From Prosthecobacter debontii (lineage in GTDB: Bacteria; Verrucomicrobiota; Verrucomicrobiia; Verrucomicrobiales; Verrucomicrobiaceae), in contig NZ_FUYE01000007.1 of NCBI RefSeq assembly GCF_900167535.1, positions 186,001 through 250,000 of the forward strand: 64,000 bases of DNA, written 5' to 3'. Positions 26,822 to 33,564 of this stretch are shown here, in pieces. A model generated the notes under the pieces. The model saw only the letters and a list, made by a program, of their open reading frames with translations, was not told the origin of the DNA and searched no databases. Position 1 is the stretch's first letter. Each line of letters opens with the position of its first letter. The position numbers and the translations under genes are program-made.

Positions 26822-28045
26822 ATGAAGGACACCCTCGAAGATCTCGAACAATTCATCATTGATGTCATCATCCACAACCGCCGTGGATTGAGGGCGACGT
26901 TTCTGCGCACGGCTTTCTGGTTCCTGTCCGGCATTTACAAAGGCGCCGTGAGGTTGCGCTTGTTCCTGTATCGGGAGCGCTACATCCACGATCATCACCT
27001 GGGCGTGCCGGTTATCAGCATTGGCAACATCACGGTGGGGGGCACCGGCAAAACGCCCGTGGTCGAATTGTTTTCCAAGGCGCTCTTGGCGCATGGCAGG
27101 CGCGTGGCCATCCTGAGCCGCGGTTACAAAAGCAAACGTCAGCGCAAGATCCCTCTGAGCTGGAAGATTGCGGCCAAGCTCGGGTTTGCTCGCAAGCCAC
27201 GTGAGTTGCCACCGCGTGTGGTTTCGGATGGGAACAAGGTGTTGCTCGACTCCTATGTCGCCGGGGATGAACCCTTCATGCTGGCGCAGAACTGCACGGG
27301 GGTGCCCGTGGTGGTGGATCGGAACCGTGTGAAGGCTGGAGCGCATGCCATTCGCAAATTCGGAGCCGATGTGCTGATCCTGGATGATGGCCTGCAATAC
27401 CTGAAGCTGAAGCATCGGCATGACATCGTGCTGGTGGATAAAACGGCACCCTTCGGCACGGGCTACATGCTGCCGCGAGGCACGTTGCGTGAGCCGCCTT
27501 CCAGCCTGCGCAGGGCCAGCTACATCTTTCTCACCAAGTCGGACGGTGATAGTGCAGACATCATCGAAAAGATCCGCAAATACAATCCCGTGGCGGAGAT
27601 CATCGAGTGCCGTCACCGGCCAGTTCACTTTGAAAACATCCACACGGGAGAGCGTCTGCCGCTGGATGCGTTCCGGGGTAAATACATCGGAGCACTGTCT
27701 GGGATCGCCGTGCCGGAGAGTTTTGAAAACCTGCTGCGCAAGCTGGGCGCCAAGGTGCATTGGTTGGCTCGGTTCACAGATCACCATCGCTTCCAGGAAA
27801 AGGAGATCACGCAGTTCATCGACCGCTGTGAGAAGGCGGATGCCTACGCGATTCTGACCACGGAGAAAGATTTTGTGCGCTTTCCGAAACTGCCTCCTGG
27901 GGACATCCCCATTTACTTCCTGCGGGTGGAGATCGAGATCATCAAAGGTCGTGAGATCTTCGATAAACTGATTCGTCTGATTGCGGAACCGCGGCATGTC
28001 ACGCAGGGGTTGGTCAGTGCCGATCTGGTGGAGGCCACGACATGA
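26822..28045 (+). CDS. lpxK: Tetraacyldisaccharide 4'-kinase
   Basis: LpxK phosphorylates the 4' position of the lipid A disaccharide at the inner membrane, so the cell makes lipopolysaccharide. The 407-residue product has the N-terminal membrane-associated helices, the P-loop segment (VISIGNITVGGTGKTPVVE), SRGYKS, GDEPFMLAQ, the DDGLQYLKLKHRHDIVLVD region, and the C-terminal KDFVRFP. It is longer than the E. coli enzyme because of an extended N-terminus (MKDTLEDLEQFIIDVII). Its stop overlaps the fdhD start by four bases. Confidence 0.94.
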   Translation: MKDTLEDLEQFIIDVIIHNRRGLRATFLRTAFWFLSGIYKGAVRLRLFLYRERYIHDHHLGVPVISIGNITVGGTGKTPVVELFSKALLAHGRRVAILSRGYKSKRQRKIPLSWKIAAKLGFARKPRELPPRVVSDGNKVLLDSYVAGDEPFMLAQNCTGVPVVVDRNRVKAGAHAIRKFGADVLILDDGLQYLKLKHRHDIVLVDKTAPFGTGYMLPRGTLREPPSSLRRASYIFLTKSDGDSADIIEKIRKYNPVAEIIECRHRPVHFENIHTGERLPLDAFRGKYIGALSGIAVPESFENLLRKLGAKVHWLARFTDHHRFQEKEITQFIDRCEKADAYAILTTEKDFVRFPKLPPGDIPIYFLRVEIEIIKGREIFDKLIRLIAEPRHVTQGLVSADLVEATT

Positions 28046-28983
28046 GCGAGCCTGACCACGACCCCGCTCGCTCTCTTCGATTGACGCGCATCCAGTTAGG
28101 TCATGCATCATCGGAGAAGGGAGATGTGGTGGCCGTGGAAGAACCCTTGGAAATTCGTGTCGAAGGCCGCAGCGTGGCTGTTGTTATGCGCACGCCTGGG
28201 CATGATGAAGAGTTAGTCGCCGGCTTTCTCGTTACGGAAGGTGTCGTCCGCCGACGTCGCGACATCCTGGAGATCTCCCAATGTCCCAGCTTAGACAATA
28301 AACATGGGAATGTGGTGGACGTACTGCTCGGCGGAGCCGTGGTGAATTGGGATTCCCTCACTCGTCATGTGTTCAGTGCCTCCAGCTGTGGCCTCTGTGG
28401 CAAGACCAGCATCGAGTCCGTGTTCCAGAACTTCAAGCCGCTGGAGGAGGGTGGACCGTTTTCAGTGAACAGGGAGCCGTCGTCGGTGGCGAATGCTCCC
28501 TCCTCACTGAAAACTGAAAACTGCACACTGAATACTGCGGCTTGGTCTCCAGACCTTATCGCGAGTCTCCCAGCCAAGCTCCGTGCAGCCCAAGAGACTT
28601 TCACCACGACAGGCGGTCTGCATGCGAGTGCTTTGTTTGATGCTGAGGGAAATCTGATAGTCCTGCGTGAGGATGTGGGGCGTCACAATGCTCTGGATAA
28701 GGTGCTGGGATATGCGTTCCAGCGTGACATGTTGCCGTTGTCGAAGCATCTTTTGTTAGTCAGTGGTCGCGTCTCTTTTGAAATCATGCAAAAGGCGCTG
28801 GCAGGGGGCATCCCCATCGTGGCCGCGATTTCTGCACCTAGCAGTCTGGCGGTGGACTTTGCCCAGGAGTCGGGCCAGACTCTCATCGGCTTCCTCCGGG
28901 GAGACACCATGAACGTGTATACCCGCCCGGATCGCCTGCTTTCCCCAACCCACACCTCATCTGATCTATGTCTAACCCCGTGA
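28042..28983 (+). CDS. fdhD: FdhD sulfurtransferase with an in-frame repeat insertion
   Basis: FdhD passes sulfur to the molybdenum cofactor of formate dehydrogenases. The product is 313 residues, longer than usual. Family motifs are present: RTPGHDEELVAGFLVTEGVV, the SSCGLCGK motif with the two sulfur-carrying cysteines, TGGLHASALFDAEG, LREDVGRHNALDKVLG and GRVSFEIMQKALAGGIP. Between FKPLEEGG and AAWSPDLIASL lies a low-complexity insert (FSVNREPSSVANAPSSLKTE and on) encoded by a palindromic repeat; other family members have only a short loop here. The gene overlaps lpxK (4 bases) and the DUF3467 gene (16 bases). No formate dehydrogenase gene is visible. Confidence 0.92.
   Translation: MSEPDHDPARSLRLTRIQLGHASSEKGDVVAVEEPLEIRVEGRSVAVVMRTPGHDEELVAGFLVTEGVVRRRRDILEISQCPSLDNKHGNVVDVLLGGAVVNWDSLTRHVFSASSCGLCGKTSIESVFQNFKPLEEGGPFSVNREPSSVANAPSSLKTENCTLNTAAWSPDLIASLPAKLRAAQETFTTTGGLHASALFDAEGNLIVLREDVGRHNALDKVLGYAFQRDMLPLSKHLLLVSGRVSFEIMQKALAGGIPIVAAISAPSSLAVDFAQESGQTLIGFLRGDTMNVYTRPDRLLSPTHTSSDLCLTP
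28459..28540. repeat. Palindromic repeat element inside fdhD
   Basis: TTTTCAGTGA at 28459-28468 pairs perfectly with TCACTGAAAA at 28504-28513. The pairing extends inward to GGGAGC/GCTCCC, giving 17 of 19 paired positions around a 17-base loop. Tandem words follow (ACTGAAA, ACTGAAA, ACTGCAC, ACTGAAT) up to about 28536. Such repeated ACTGAAAACTG words are normally intergenic. Here the element keeps the frame open and adds about 27 residues to FdhD. Confidence 0.75.
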
Positions 28984-29297
28984 AAATCGTCGGTCCTGAA
29001 AGTCCCACCCCGGCCAAGATTGCCCCCCCCTCCCAGGCTGTGTATGCCAATGTCAGCCGCCTGTTTGCCACCCCCAATGAAGTGGTGATGGACTTTGCCC
29101 TGAATCTGAATGCCTTCGGCCCGATGGTGGAGGAAGAGGCCCAGATCGTCAGCCGCGTGGTCACCTCTTACGATGGTGCCAAACGTCTGTGGGTTCATCT
29201 CACCCAGACCCTGCAAGCTTATGAACAGAAGTATGGCGTCATTGAGCTGGATGTGGCCAAGCGCCTGAAAAAGCCGGATGCAGATCCTGCTTCCTGA
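28968..29297 (+). CDS. DUF3467-family protein
   Basis: The 109-residue product matches the DUF3467 pattern: YANVSRLFATPNEVVMDFALNL, a central Pro/acidic turn, SRVVTSYDGAKRLWVHLTQTLQAYEQKYGVIEL. Members are small soluble proteins of unknown function in many phyla. It overlaps the end of fdhD by 16 bases in another frame, so its translation is probably coupled to it. Confidence 0.85.
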   Translation: MSNPVKIVGPESPTPAKIAPPSQAVYANVSRLFATPNEVVMDFALNLNAFGPMVEEEAQIVSRVVTSYDGAKRLWVHLTQTLQAYEQKYGVIELDVAKRLKKPDADPAS

Positions 29298-29330
29298 CAC
29301 TTCTTTGCTCCGCACCTTTTTCCCTTCCCG

Positions 29331-30659
29331 ATGCTTTCCAACGCTCCCTTCTTTCTGGCCCTGCGTTACCTGCGCCCGAAGCGATCCTTCGTCTCAGTCA
29401 TCACGCTGATTTCGGTGATGGGCGTCATGCTGGGAGTGGGGGTCTTGGTGGTGGTCATGTCTGTCTTTCAAGGCTGGCAGGTGGAGTTTAAAAAACTCCT
29501 GCTGGGCTTTGAGCCACACGTCACCCTCATTCAAGATGCTCGATATACGGGGCAGCTTCCCGAGGGTGTTGCAGAACCGGTGCGTTCCAATTGGCGAGAG
29601 GTGTTGAAGCGAGTCAAAACCCTCCCGGGGGTCGAGTCCGCCACACCCATGGCGGAGGGTTATATCGGTGCCCGCAATGGTGCTTCCGATCCTGAGCCGG
29701 CCGAGCTGTTCGGGCTGCGAGATGACACCGATAACGGTCTGCTTCACAAACTGAGTCGTCACATCAAGGAGGGCGAGTTTAACCTGAAGGATGACAACAT
29801 CATCATCACGGACCGCCTGGCAAAAAAACTGAATGTCAAAGTGGGGGATGTGCTCTCCATCCTGGCGAGGGAAACCATCCGCCAGATGATCCATGATCTT
29901 CGTGCCGCCGAAGAGGCCACCGATCCCGCCGAAGCCAAAGCCGCCCGTGAAGAGATCGTTGTGCTGCCGCGGGATCTCACCGTCGTGGGCATCGTGCGCG
30001 CAGATACGGCGGGAGAGCGGTGTTATGCGCCGCTGAACATTGCTCAGGAACTTTTCAATCTGGAGGGGGATGTCACCGGCATTGAGATCGAGTTGGCGGA
30101 TCCCGAGCTGGCCGATGCCTTTGCGCAGCATTTGTTCGAGACCGATCTGCTGCCCATGGACTGGGCCATCCGAACCTGGAGCCACACCCATGGGTCCAAG
30201 CTCATGGATGTGGAGAACCAGCGCTCGCTCATGTACTTCCTGCTGCTCTTCATCATGTTGGTGGCGGCCATCTGTGTGATGAACACCACCATCACCGTGA
30301 CGGTGCAAAAGCGGCGCGAGATTGGCATCCTCACGGCCTTGGGCAGTCGGGTCTGGCAGATCATCTCCATCTTCCTCGCCCAGGCCGGGGTCGTCGCTGT
30401 CGTGGGCACCCTGCTGGGGATTCTCGGGGGCATGACGGTGCTGCATTTCCGCAATGATCTGCGGGAGAAGATTTCCGAAATCACCGGGCGCGATTTCTTT
30501 CCTCAGGATATCTACTTCCTCAGCGAGATTCCCTCCCAGGTCCAATTGACCGATATCGTCTCTATCTGTGGTTTGGCCATTGTGCTCTGCCTGCTGGCGG
30601 CGCTGATTCCTGCGTGGTTCGCTGCGCGTGTGGACCCCGCCGTGGCTTTGCGCGATTGA
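29331..30659 (+). CDS. LolC/LolE-family lipoprotein-releasing permease
   Basis: The 442-residue protein has the layout of Lol/MacB permeases. One helix lies at the N-terminus (SVITLISVMGVMLGVGVLVVVMSVF), followed by a large periplasmic domain (about residues 60-290) and three C-terminal helices with the FtsX signature around TITVTVQKRREIGILTALGS. LolCE proteins, with the ATPase LolD, release lipoproteins from the inner membrane towards LolA. The insert EAKAAREEIVVLPRD lies in the periplasmic part. No LolD gene adjoins, so the ATPase must be encoded elsewhere. A lipoprotein gene follows. Confidence 0.88.
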   Translation: MLSNAPFFLALRYLRPKRSFVSVITLISVMGVMLGVGVLVVVMSVFQGWQVEFKKLLLGFEPHVTLIQDARYTGQLPEGVAEPVRSNWREVLKRVKTLPGVESATPMAEGYIGARNGASDPEPAELFGLRDDTDNGLLHKLSRHIKEGEFNLKDDNIIITDRLAKKLNVKVGDVLSILARETIRQMIHDLRAAEEATDPAEAKAAREEIVVLPRDLTVVGIVRADTAGERCYAPLNIAQELFNLEGDVTGIEIELADPELADAFAQHLFETDLLPMDWAIRTWSHTHGSKLMDVENQRSLMYFLLLFIMLVAAICVMNTTITVTVQKRREIGILTALGSRVWQIISIFLAQAGVVAVVGTLLGILGGMTVLHFRNDLREKISEITGRDFFPQDIYFLSEIPSQVQLTDIVSICGLAIVLCLLAALIPAWFAARVDPAVALRD

Positions 30660-30772
30660 GATCGATTTCGACGCCAAAACTCGGCTCGGAAGCCCGCCTT
30701 CACTCGCTTGAGCTCTGCATTGGGGAGCAGTTCTTTGAAATCCTGCCTGCCCATCACCGTTCCTCCCTTCCC

Positions 30773-31711
30773 ATGCTTCGTTTTTCCTTCCCCGTCTCTG
30801 CTGCCTCTGCCTTGATCCTCACGCTTGCCGCTTGTGGGGATAAACCAGCCCAGCAGGAACCTACCGCCGCTACACCCGCCCCGACTGCGGAGGCGAAACC
30901 CACCACGCCTGAGCCGACGAAGACCGCAGAATCTCCAACTCCAACGCCAGCCCCCGCCAAGAAGGTGTATTGGACCGCCGAGTCCCTGCACACCGAGATC
31001 AAGTATCATAACCGCGAGTATGAGGGGAATGCCGAGTTCAGCATCGAGGAGGGGCAGCCCATCGCCATCAGCCTGCGCGGAGCCAAGGTGACCAACCTCG
31101 TCTTCCTGGAGCGTCTCAGTCCCCTCGCGCTCGATCTCAGCGGCACCCCCATTCAGGACATCCGCCCGCTCAAAGGCATGAAGCTGGTGGAGCTTTACCT
31201 GGAGGACAGTGCCGTGACCGATCTCTCCCCCCTGCGGGGCATGCCCTTGGAAAAGCTCTACCTCAGCCGCACTCCGGTGGCCGATCTCAGTGCCCTGGAA
31301 GGCATGCCCCTCACCGAGCTGAATGCCGTGGATACCCGTGTGGCCGATGTCGCCCCGCTGGCGAAGAGCCCCATTCAGATGCTCTGGCTCACCGGTGCTC
31401 CGGTGGAAAACATCGCGGGCTTGAAGGGTGTCCCCCTCGTCTCGCTCACCCTGCATCGCACGAAGGTGAAGGACCTCAGCCCTCTCAGTGGCAGCCGTTT
31501 GCAGCGTCTTCACATCGCCGAAACCTCCGTCACCGATCTCTCCCCCTTGGCAGGCATCCCTTTGACGCGCCTCGTCTTCACCCCAGCCAATATCACTGCC
31601 GGTCTGGATGTGGCCAAAGCCTTGCCTCTGAGTGAAATCGGCACCCGCTTTGATGAAACCGGCAGCGACCTCCAGCCCCCTGCTGCCTTCTGGGCTCAAC
31701 AAGGAAAGTGA
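30773..31711 (+). CDS. Leucine-rich-repeat lipoprotein
   Basis: From the ATG at 30773 the product is 312 residues with a signal peptide and lipobox (ALILTLAAC). A Pro/Thr/Ala-rich spacer (about residues 22-65) follows, then at least seven LRR units of about 22 residues with the consensus L-x-x-[MV]-P-L-x-x-L-x-L-x-x-T-x-V-x-D-L-S-P-L. Repeats of this internalin-like type are often fused to Ser/Thr kinases in PVC bacteria; here they stand alone on a lipid anchor. The protein probably mediates binding at the cell envelope. A long open frame on the opposite strand (30512-31933) is an artefact of the repeat composition. Confidence 0.88.
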   Translation: MLRFSFPVSAASALILTLAACGDKPAQQEPTAATPAPTAEAKPTTPEPTKTAESPTPTPAPAKKVYWTAESLHTEIKYHNREYEGNAEFSIEEGQPIAISLRGAKVTNLVFLERLSPLALDLSGTPIQDIRPLKGMKLVELYLEDSAVTDLSPLRGMPLEKLYLSRTPVADLSALEGMPLTELNAVDTRVADVAPLAKSPIQMLWLTGAPVENIAGLKGVPLVSLTLHRTKVKDLSPLSGSRLQRLHIAETSVTDLSPLAGIPLTRLVFTPANITAGLDVAKALPLSEIGTRFDETGSDLQPPAAFWAQQGK

Positions 31712-32033
31712 GGTCCTAGCAAGGCCCCCCAAGCTCGAATCGGGCGTCAGGCAGTTCGTTCCTTCCAAGGATTTGTCCCAGCTCGCCGGGAATGATGCCT
31801 TTTGTTCCGTTTTGTAGAGCTTTTTGTTTTTCGCTTCTTTTTCGTGGGGATCTCGAATCGTCTTCACCCACGCTGTCAAAGTGCGTCGATAACGTCGTAA
31901 AGAAGCAGAAGAAAGGTTCGCTTTCATCCTCAACCTCGGGGGATCAATGACGAAAATGCAAGGGGTCGTGTGTGAATGTGGCCGCCATCACAGACTTGCG
32001 AGAGCATCGGTTTTCGGCTATGATAACCTTCGT
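31712..32033. other. 322-base intergenic stretch before the toxin-antitoxin remnant
   Basis: No gene is supported here. Codon-like composition is lost immediately after the LRR gene, and the DNA becomes richer in A and T. The right end holds a plausible promoter for the antitoxin (31996-32024). Nothing else is recognisable. Confidence 0.5.
31996..32024 (+). promoter_or_regulatory. Candidate sigma70-type promoter for the antitoxin gene
   Basis: TTGCGA (31996-32001), a 17-base spacer and TATGAT (32019-32024) match -35/-10 spacing. The antitoxin ATG at 32034 begins only 9 bases after the -10 box, so a transcript from here would be nearly leaderless. Confidence 0.4.
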
Positions 32034-32255
32034 ATGAGCACCGTTTTAGAACTCGAGCAAGCTGTGGGTCGCTTGCCGGACGAGGACTTTCAAGCGTTCG
32101 CCGCTTGGTTTGATGATGTCCGTGCGCAGCGGGTCGATGCCGCTTTTGAAAAATCGATCCTTGCGGGTGAGTTTGATGCGATGGCTGCACGAGCCCTCGA
32201 GTCTGTGCAAGCAGGTCAGACCACGCCTCTCGATGCATTCCTCCGTCGCGCCTGA
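32034..32255 (+). CDS. Antitoxin-like protein of a RelE/ParE-type module
   Basis: The 73-residue product (MSTVLELEQAVGRLPDEDFQ) is acidic and helical. It has the N-terminal pattern of small antitoxins encoded before RelE/ParE toxins, in which an alternating hydrophobic helix is followed by AFAAWFDDVRAQRVDAAFEK, and it ends with a toxin-clasping-type tail (ALESVQAGQTTPLDAFLRR). The ATG at 32034 is preferred over an upstream in-frame ATG at 31947. Its 3' end overlaps the toxin gene by 23 bases, which is typical of such modules. The downstream toxin is broken, so the antitoxin may be an orphan. Confidence 0.68.
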   Translation: MSTVLELEQAVGRLPDEDFQAFAAWFDDVRAQRVDAAFEKSILAGEFDAMAARALESVQAGQTTPLDAFLRRA

Positions 32256-32485
32256 TTTTTGGGAGCGTTACAATCGTCTCCCTCCAGCCGTTCAGGCTCG
32301 TGCTCGCAAGCAGTATCAACTTTGGCTGGAAAACCATTGGCATCCTTCGCTTGACTTCAAACGGGTCGGTCCTTTTTGGCGCGGTGCGCGTGGATGAAAA
32401 TTACCGTGCTTTAGGTATCGAAAAAGACGGCACGATTGTATGGTTCTTCATCGGATGCCATTCGGATTACGAATCGAAGATTTAA
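32233..32485 (+). pseudogene. RelE/ParE-family toxin gene with a one-base frameshift
   Basis: The first frame (32233-32397) reads MHSSVAPDFWERYNRLPPAV through HPSLDFKRVGPFWR and then runs into a stop (GARG). The remaining half continues in the next frame from about 32384 to the TAA at 32485: VRVDENYRALGIEKDGTIVW, then FFIGCHSDYESKI. Removing one G at 32383/32384 joins the two into an 83-residue protein with the usual core of this toxin family (FKRVGPFWRVRVDENYRALG and a closing HSDYE). The toxin is therefore probably inactive, unless the shift is a sequencing error or is bypassed by frameshifting. Confidence 0.75.
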
Positions 32486-32530
32486 CAAGTGTCTTGCTGA
32501 GTGGATATCGGCGTCCTACCCTTGCTCATC

Positions 32531-32956
32531 ATGCTTCGAAACACCGCTGATTGCCAAGCTGATGTCGATCGGTTCATAACACGAGTAGTCTCATCTGAGA
32601 CGGTTTGGTATCTTCATTCTCAGGATGGCATAGGTTGTTGTGAATCGAATGATTTCACAAAAGAAGATGATGCGCCTGTGACGGTGCTTTTATTCTTCTC
32701 AGACGAAGCTTATTCGAAGAGATGTCAGCAAGCGCACTTTAGTGATCATACAATCGAGAATATGGCGCTTTTTGATTTCTTATTTCGGTGGCTTCCTGGT
32801 ATGAGTGGTGATGGAGTTATGGCCGGTCCGAATTGGAACCATGAACTCGTTGGCCTCGAGCTTGATCCATTCGAGTTGAGAGAACAGATTGATGCAGCTT
32901 TGAGTCCTGCACAGGTAGATGCGTATGCAGAAAGATACCGTGTGAGTGCAGGATGA
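32531..32956 (+). CDS. DUF2750-family protein
   Basis: The ATG at 32531 gives 141 residues (MLRNTADCQADVDRFITRV). The sequence follows the DUF2750 pattern: ETVWYLHSQDGIGCCESNDF, APVTVLLFFSDEAYSKRC, LFDFLFRWLPGMSGDGVMAGPNW, LVGLELDPFELREQI. Function is unknown; members are often immunity-like or accessory small proteins. Codon use is visibly richer in A/T than in neighbouring genes, consistent with recent arrival. A GTG at 32501 could add ten residues. Confidence 0.7.
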   Translation: MLRNTADCQADVDRFITRVVSSETVWYLHSQDGIGCCESNDFTKEDDAPVTVLLFFSDEAYSKRCQQAHFSDHTIENMALFDFLFRWLPGMSGDGVMAGPNWNHELVGLELDPFELREQIDAALSPAQVDAYAERYRVSAG

Positions 32957-33049
32957 GGGGTGTTTGTGGGTATATTTATAATATCTAGCTAAAAATAAGT
33001 CACCCTGACAAGACGACAGACCACGCGATAGCTTGATCAAACATTCCTC

Positions 33050-33502
33050 ATGATACCTCCGCCCCTCCCCAACAAAGACCGCGAGCATCTGCGTATCCTG
33101 GTGATCTGTCATTATGTGCTGGCGGGGTTAACGTTACCGGGGATCGGGTTTCTGGCGCTGCACTACAGCATCATGAATCACGTTATGGGAAACTCGAAGA
33201 TGTGGGAGAAGATGAAAGACCCGCCACCTTTCGATCCCGTAGAGTTCTTTGGTTATTTCAAATGGTTCTATCTCGCGATGGGCCTGATGCTCCTGACCAG
33301 TGGTGTGCTGACCCTGATGGCCGGGCGGAGTCTTCAGAAGCGGAAGCGGCGCGTGTTTACCATCGTCATCGCCGCGCTGAATTGCCTGCATTTTCCGTTA
33401 GGCACGCTGCTGGGCATTTTCACACTCATCGTGCTGAGCCGGGAATCGGTGGAACGGCTGTATCTGGAGGAGGAGTCTCGGCGTGAGGGTCAAGTAGCCT
33501 AA
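33050..33502 (+). CDS. Small integral membrane protein, hypothetical
   Basis: The 150-residue product has about three or four membrane helices: LRILVICHYVLAGLTLPGIG, FKWFYLAMGLMLLTSGVLTLM, and a closing pair around VFTIVIAALNCLHFPLGTLL and FTLIVLS. A soluble loop (NSKMWEKMKDPPPFDPVEFF) follows the first. The N-terminus MIPPPLPNKDREHLR is polar. I recall similar proteins in proteobacteria and Verrucomicrobia without a known function. Confidence 0.65.
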   Translation: MIPPPLPNKDREHLRILVICHYVLAGLTLPGIGFLALHYSIMNHVMGNSKMWEKMKDPPPFDPVEFFGYFKWFYLAMGLMLLTSGVLTLMAGRSLQKRKRRVFTIVIAALNCLHFPLGTLLGIFTLIVLSRESVERLYLEEESRREGQVA

Positions 33503-33564
33503 CGAAGGTTGACGGCGTTTGATGAAATGAATTCTGGATGAGCATCCGGACAGGATGGCCTGCA

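Noticed and set aside
26798-28111. 437-residue reverse frame opposite lpxK
   Set aside because: It lies entirely across lpxK, which has all family motifs; the reverse product is His/Gln/Arg-rich low-quality sequence typical of an antisense shadow in GC-rich DNA.
29394-30677. 427-residue reverse frame opposite the LolC/E-type gene
   Set aside because: Composition (His, Gln, Asp runs) is that of an antisense frame; the forward gene has FtsX-type helices and motifs.
30512-31933. 473-residue open frame on the reverse strand opposite the LRR lipoprotein gene
   Set aside because: Its repeats mirror the LRR codons, it has no recognisable domain, and the forward frame has a lipobox and clear LRR units.
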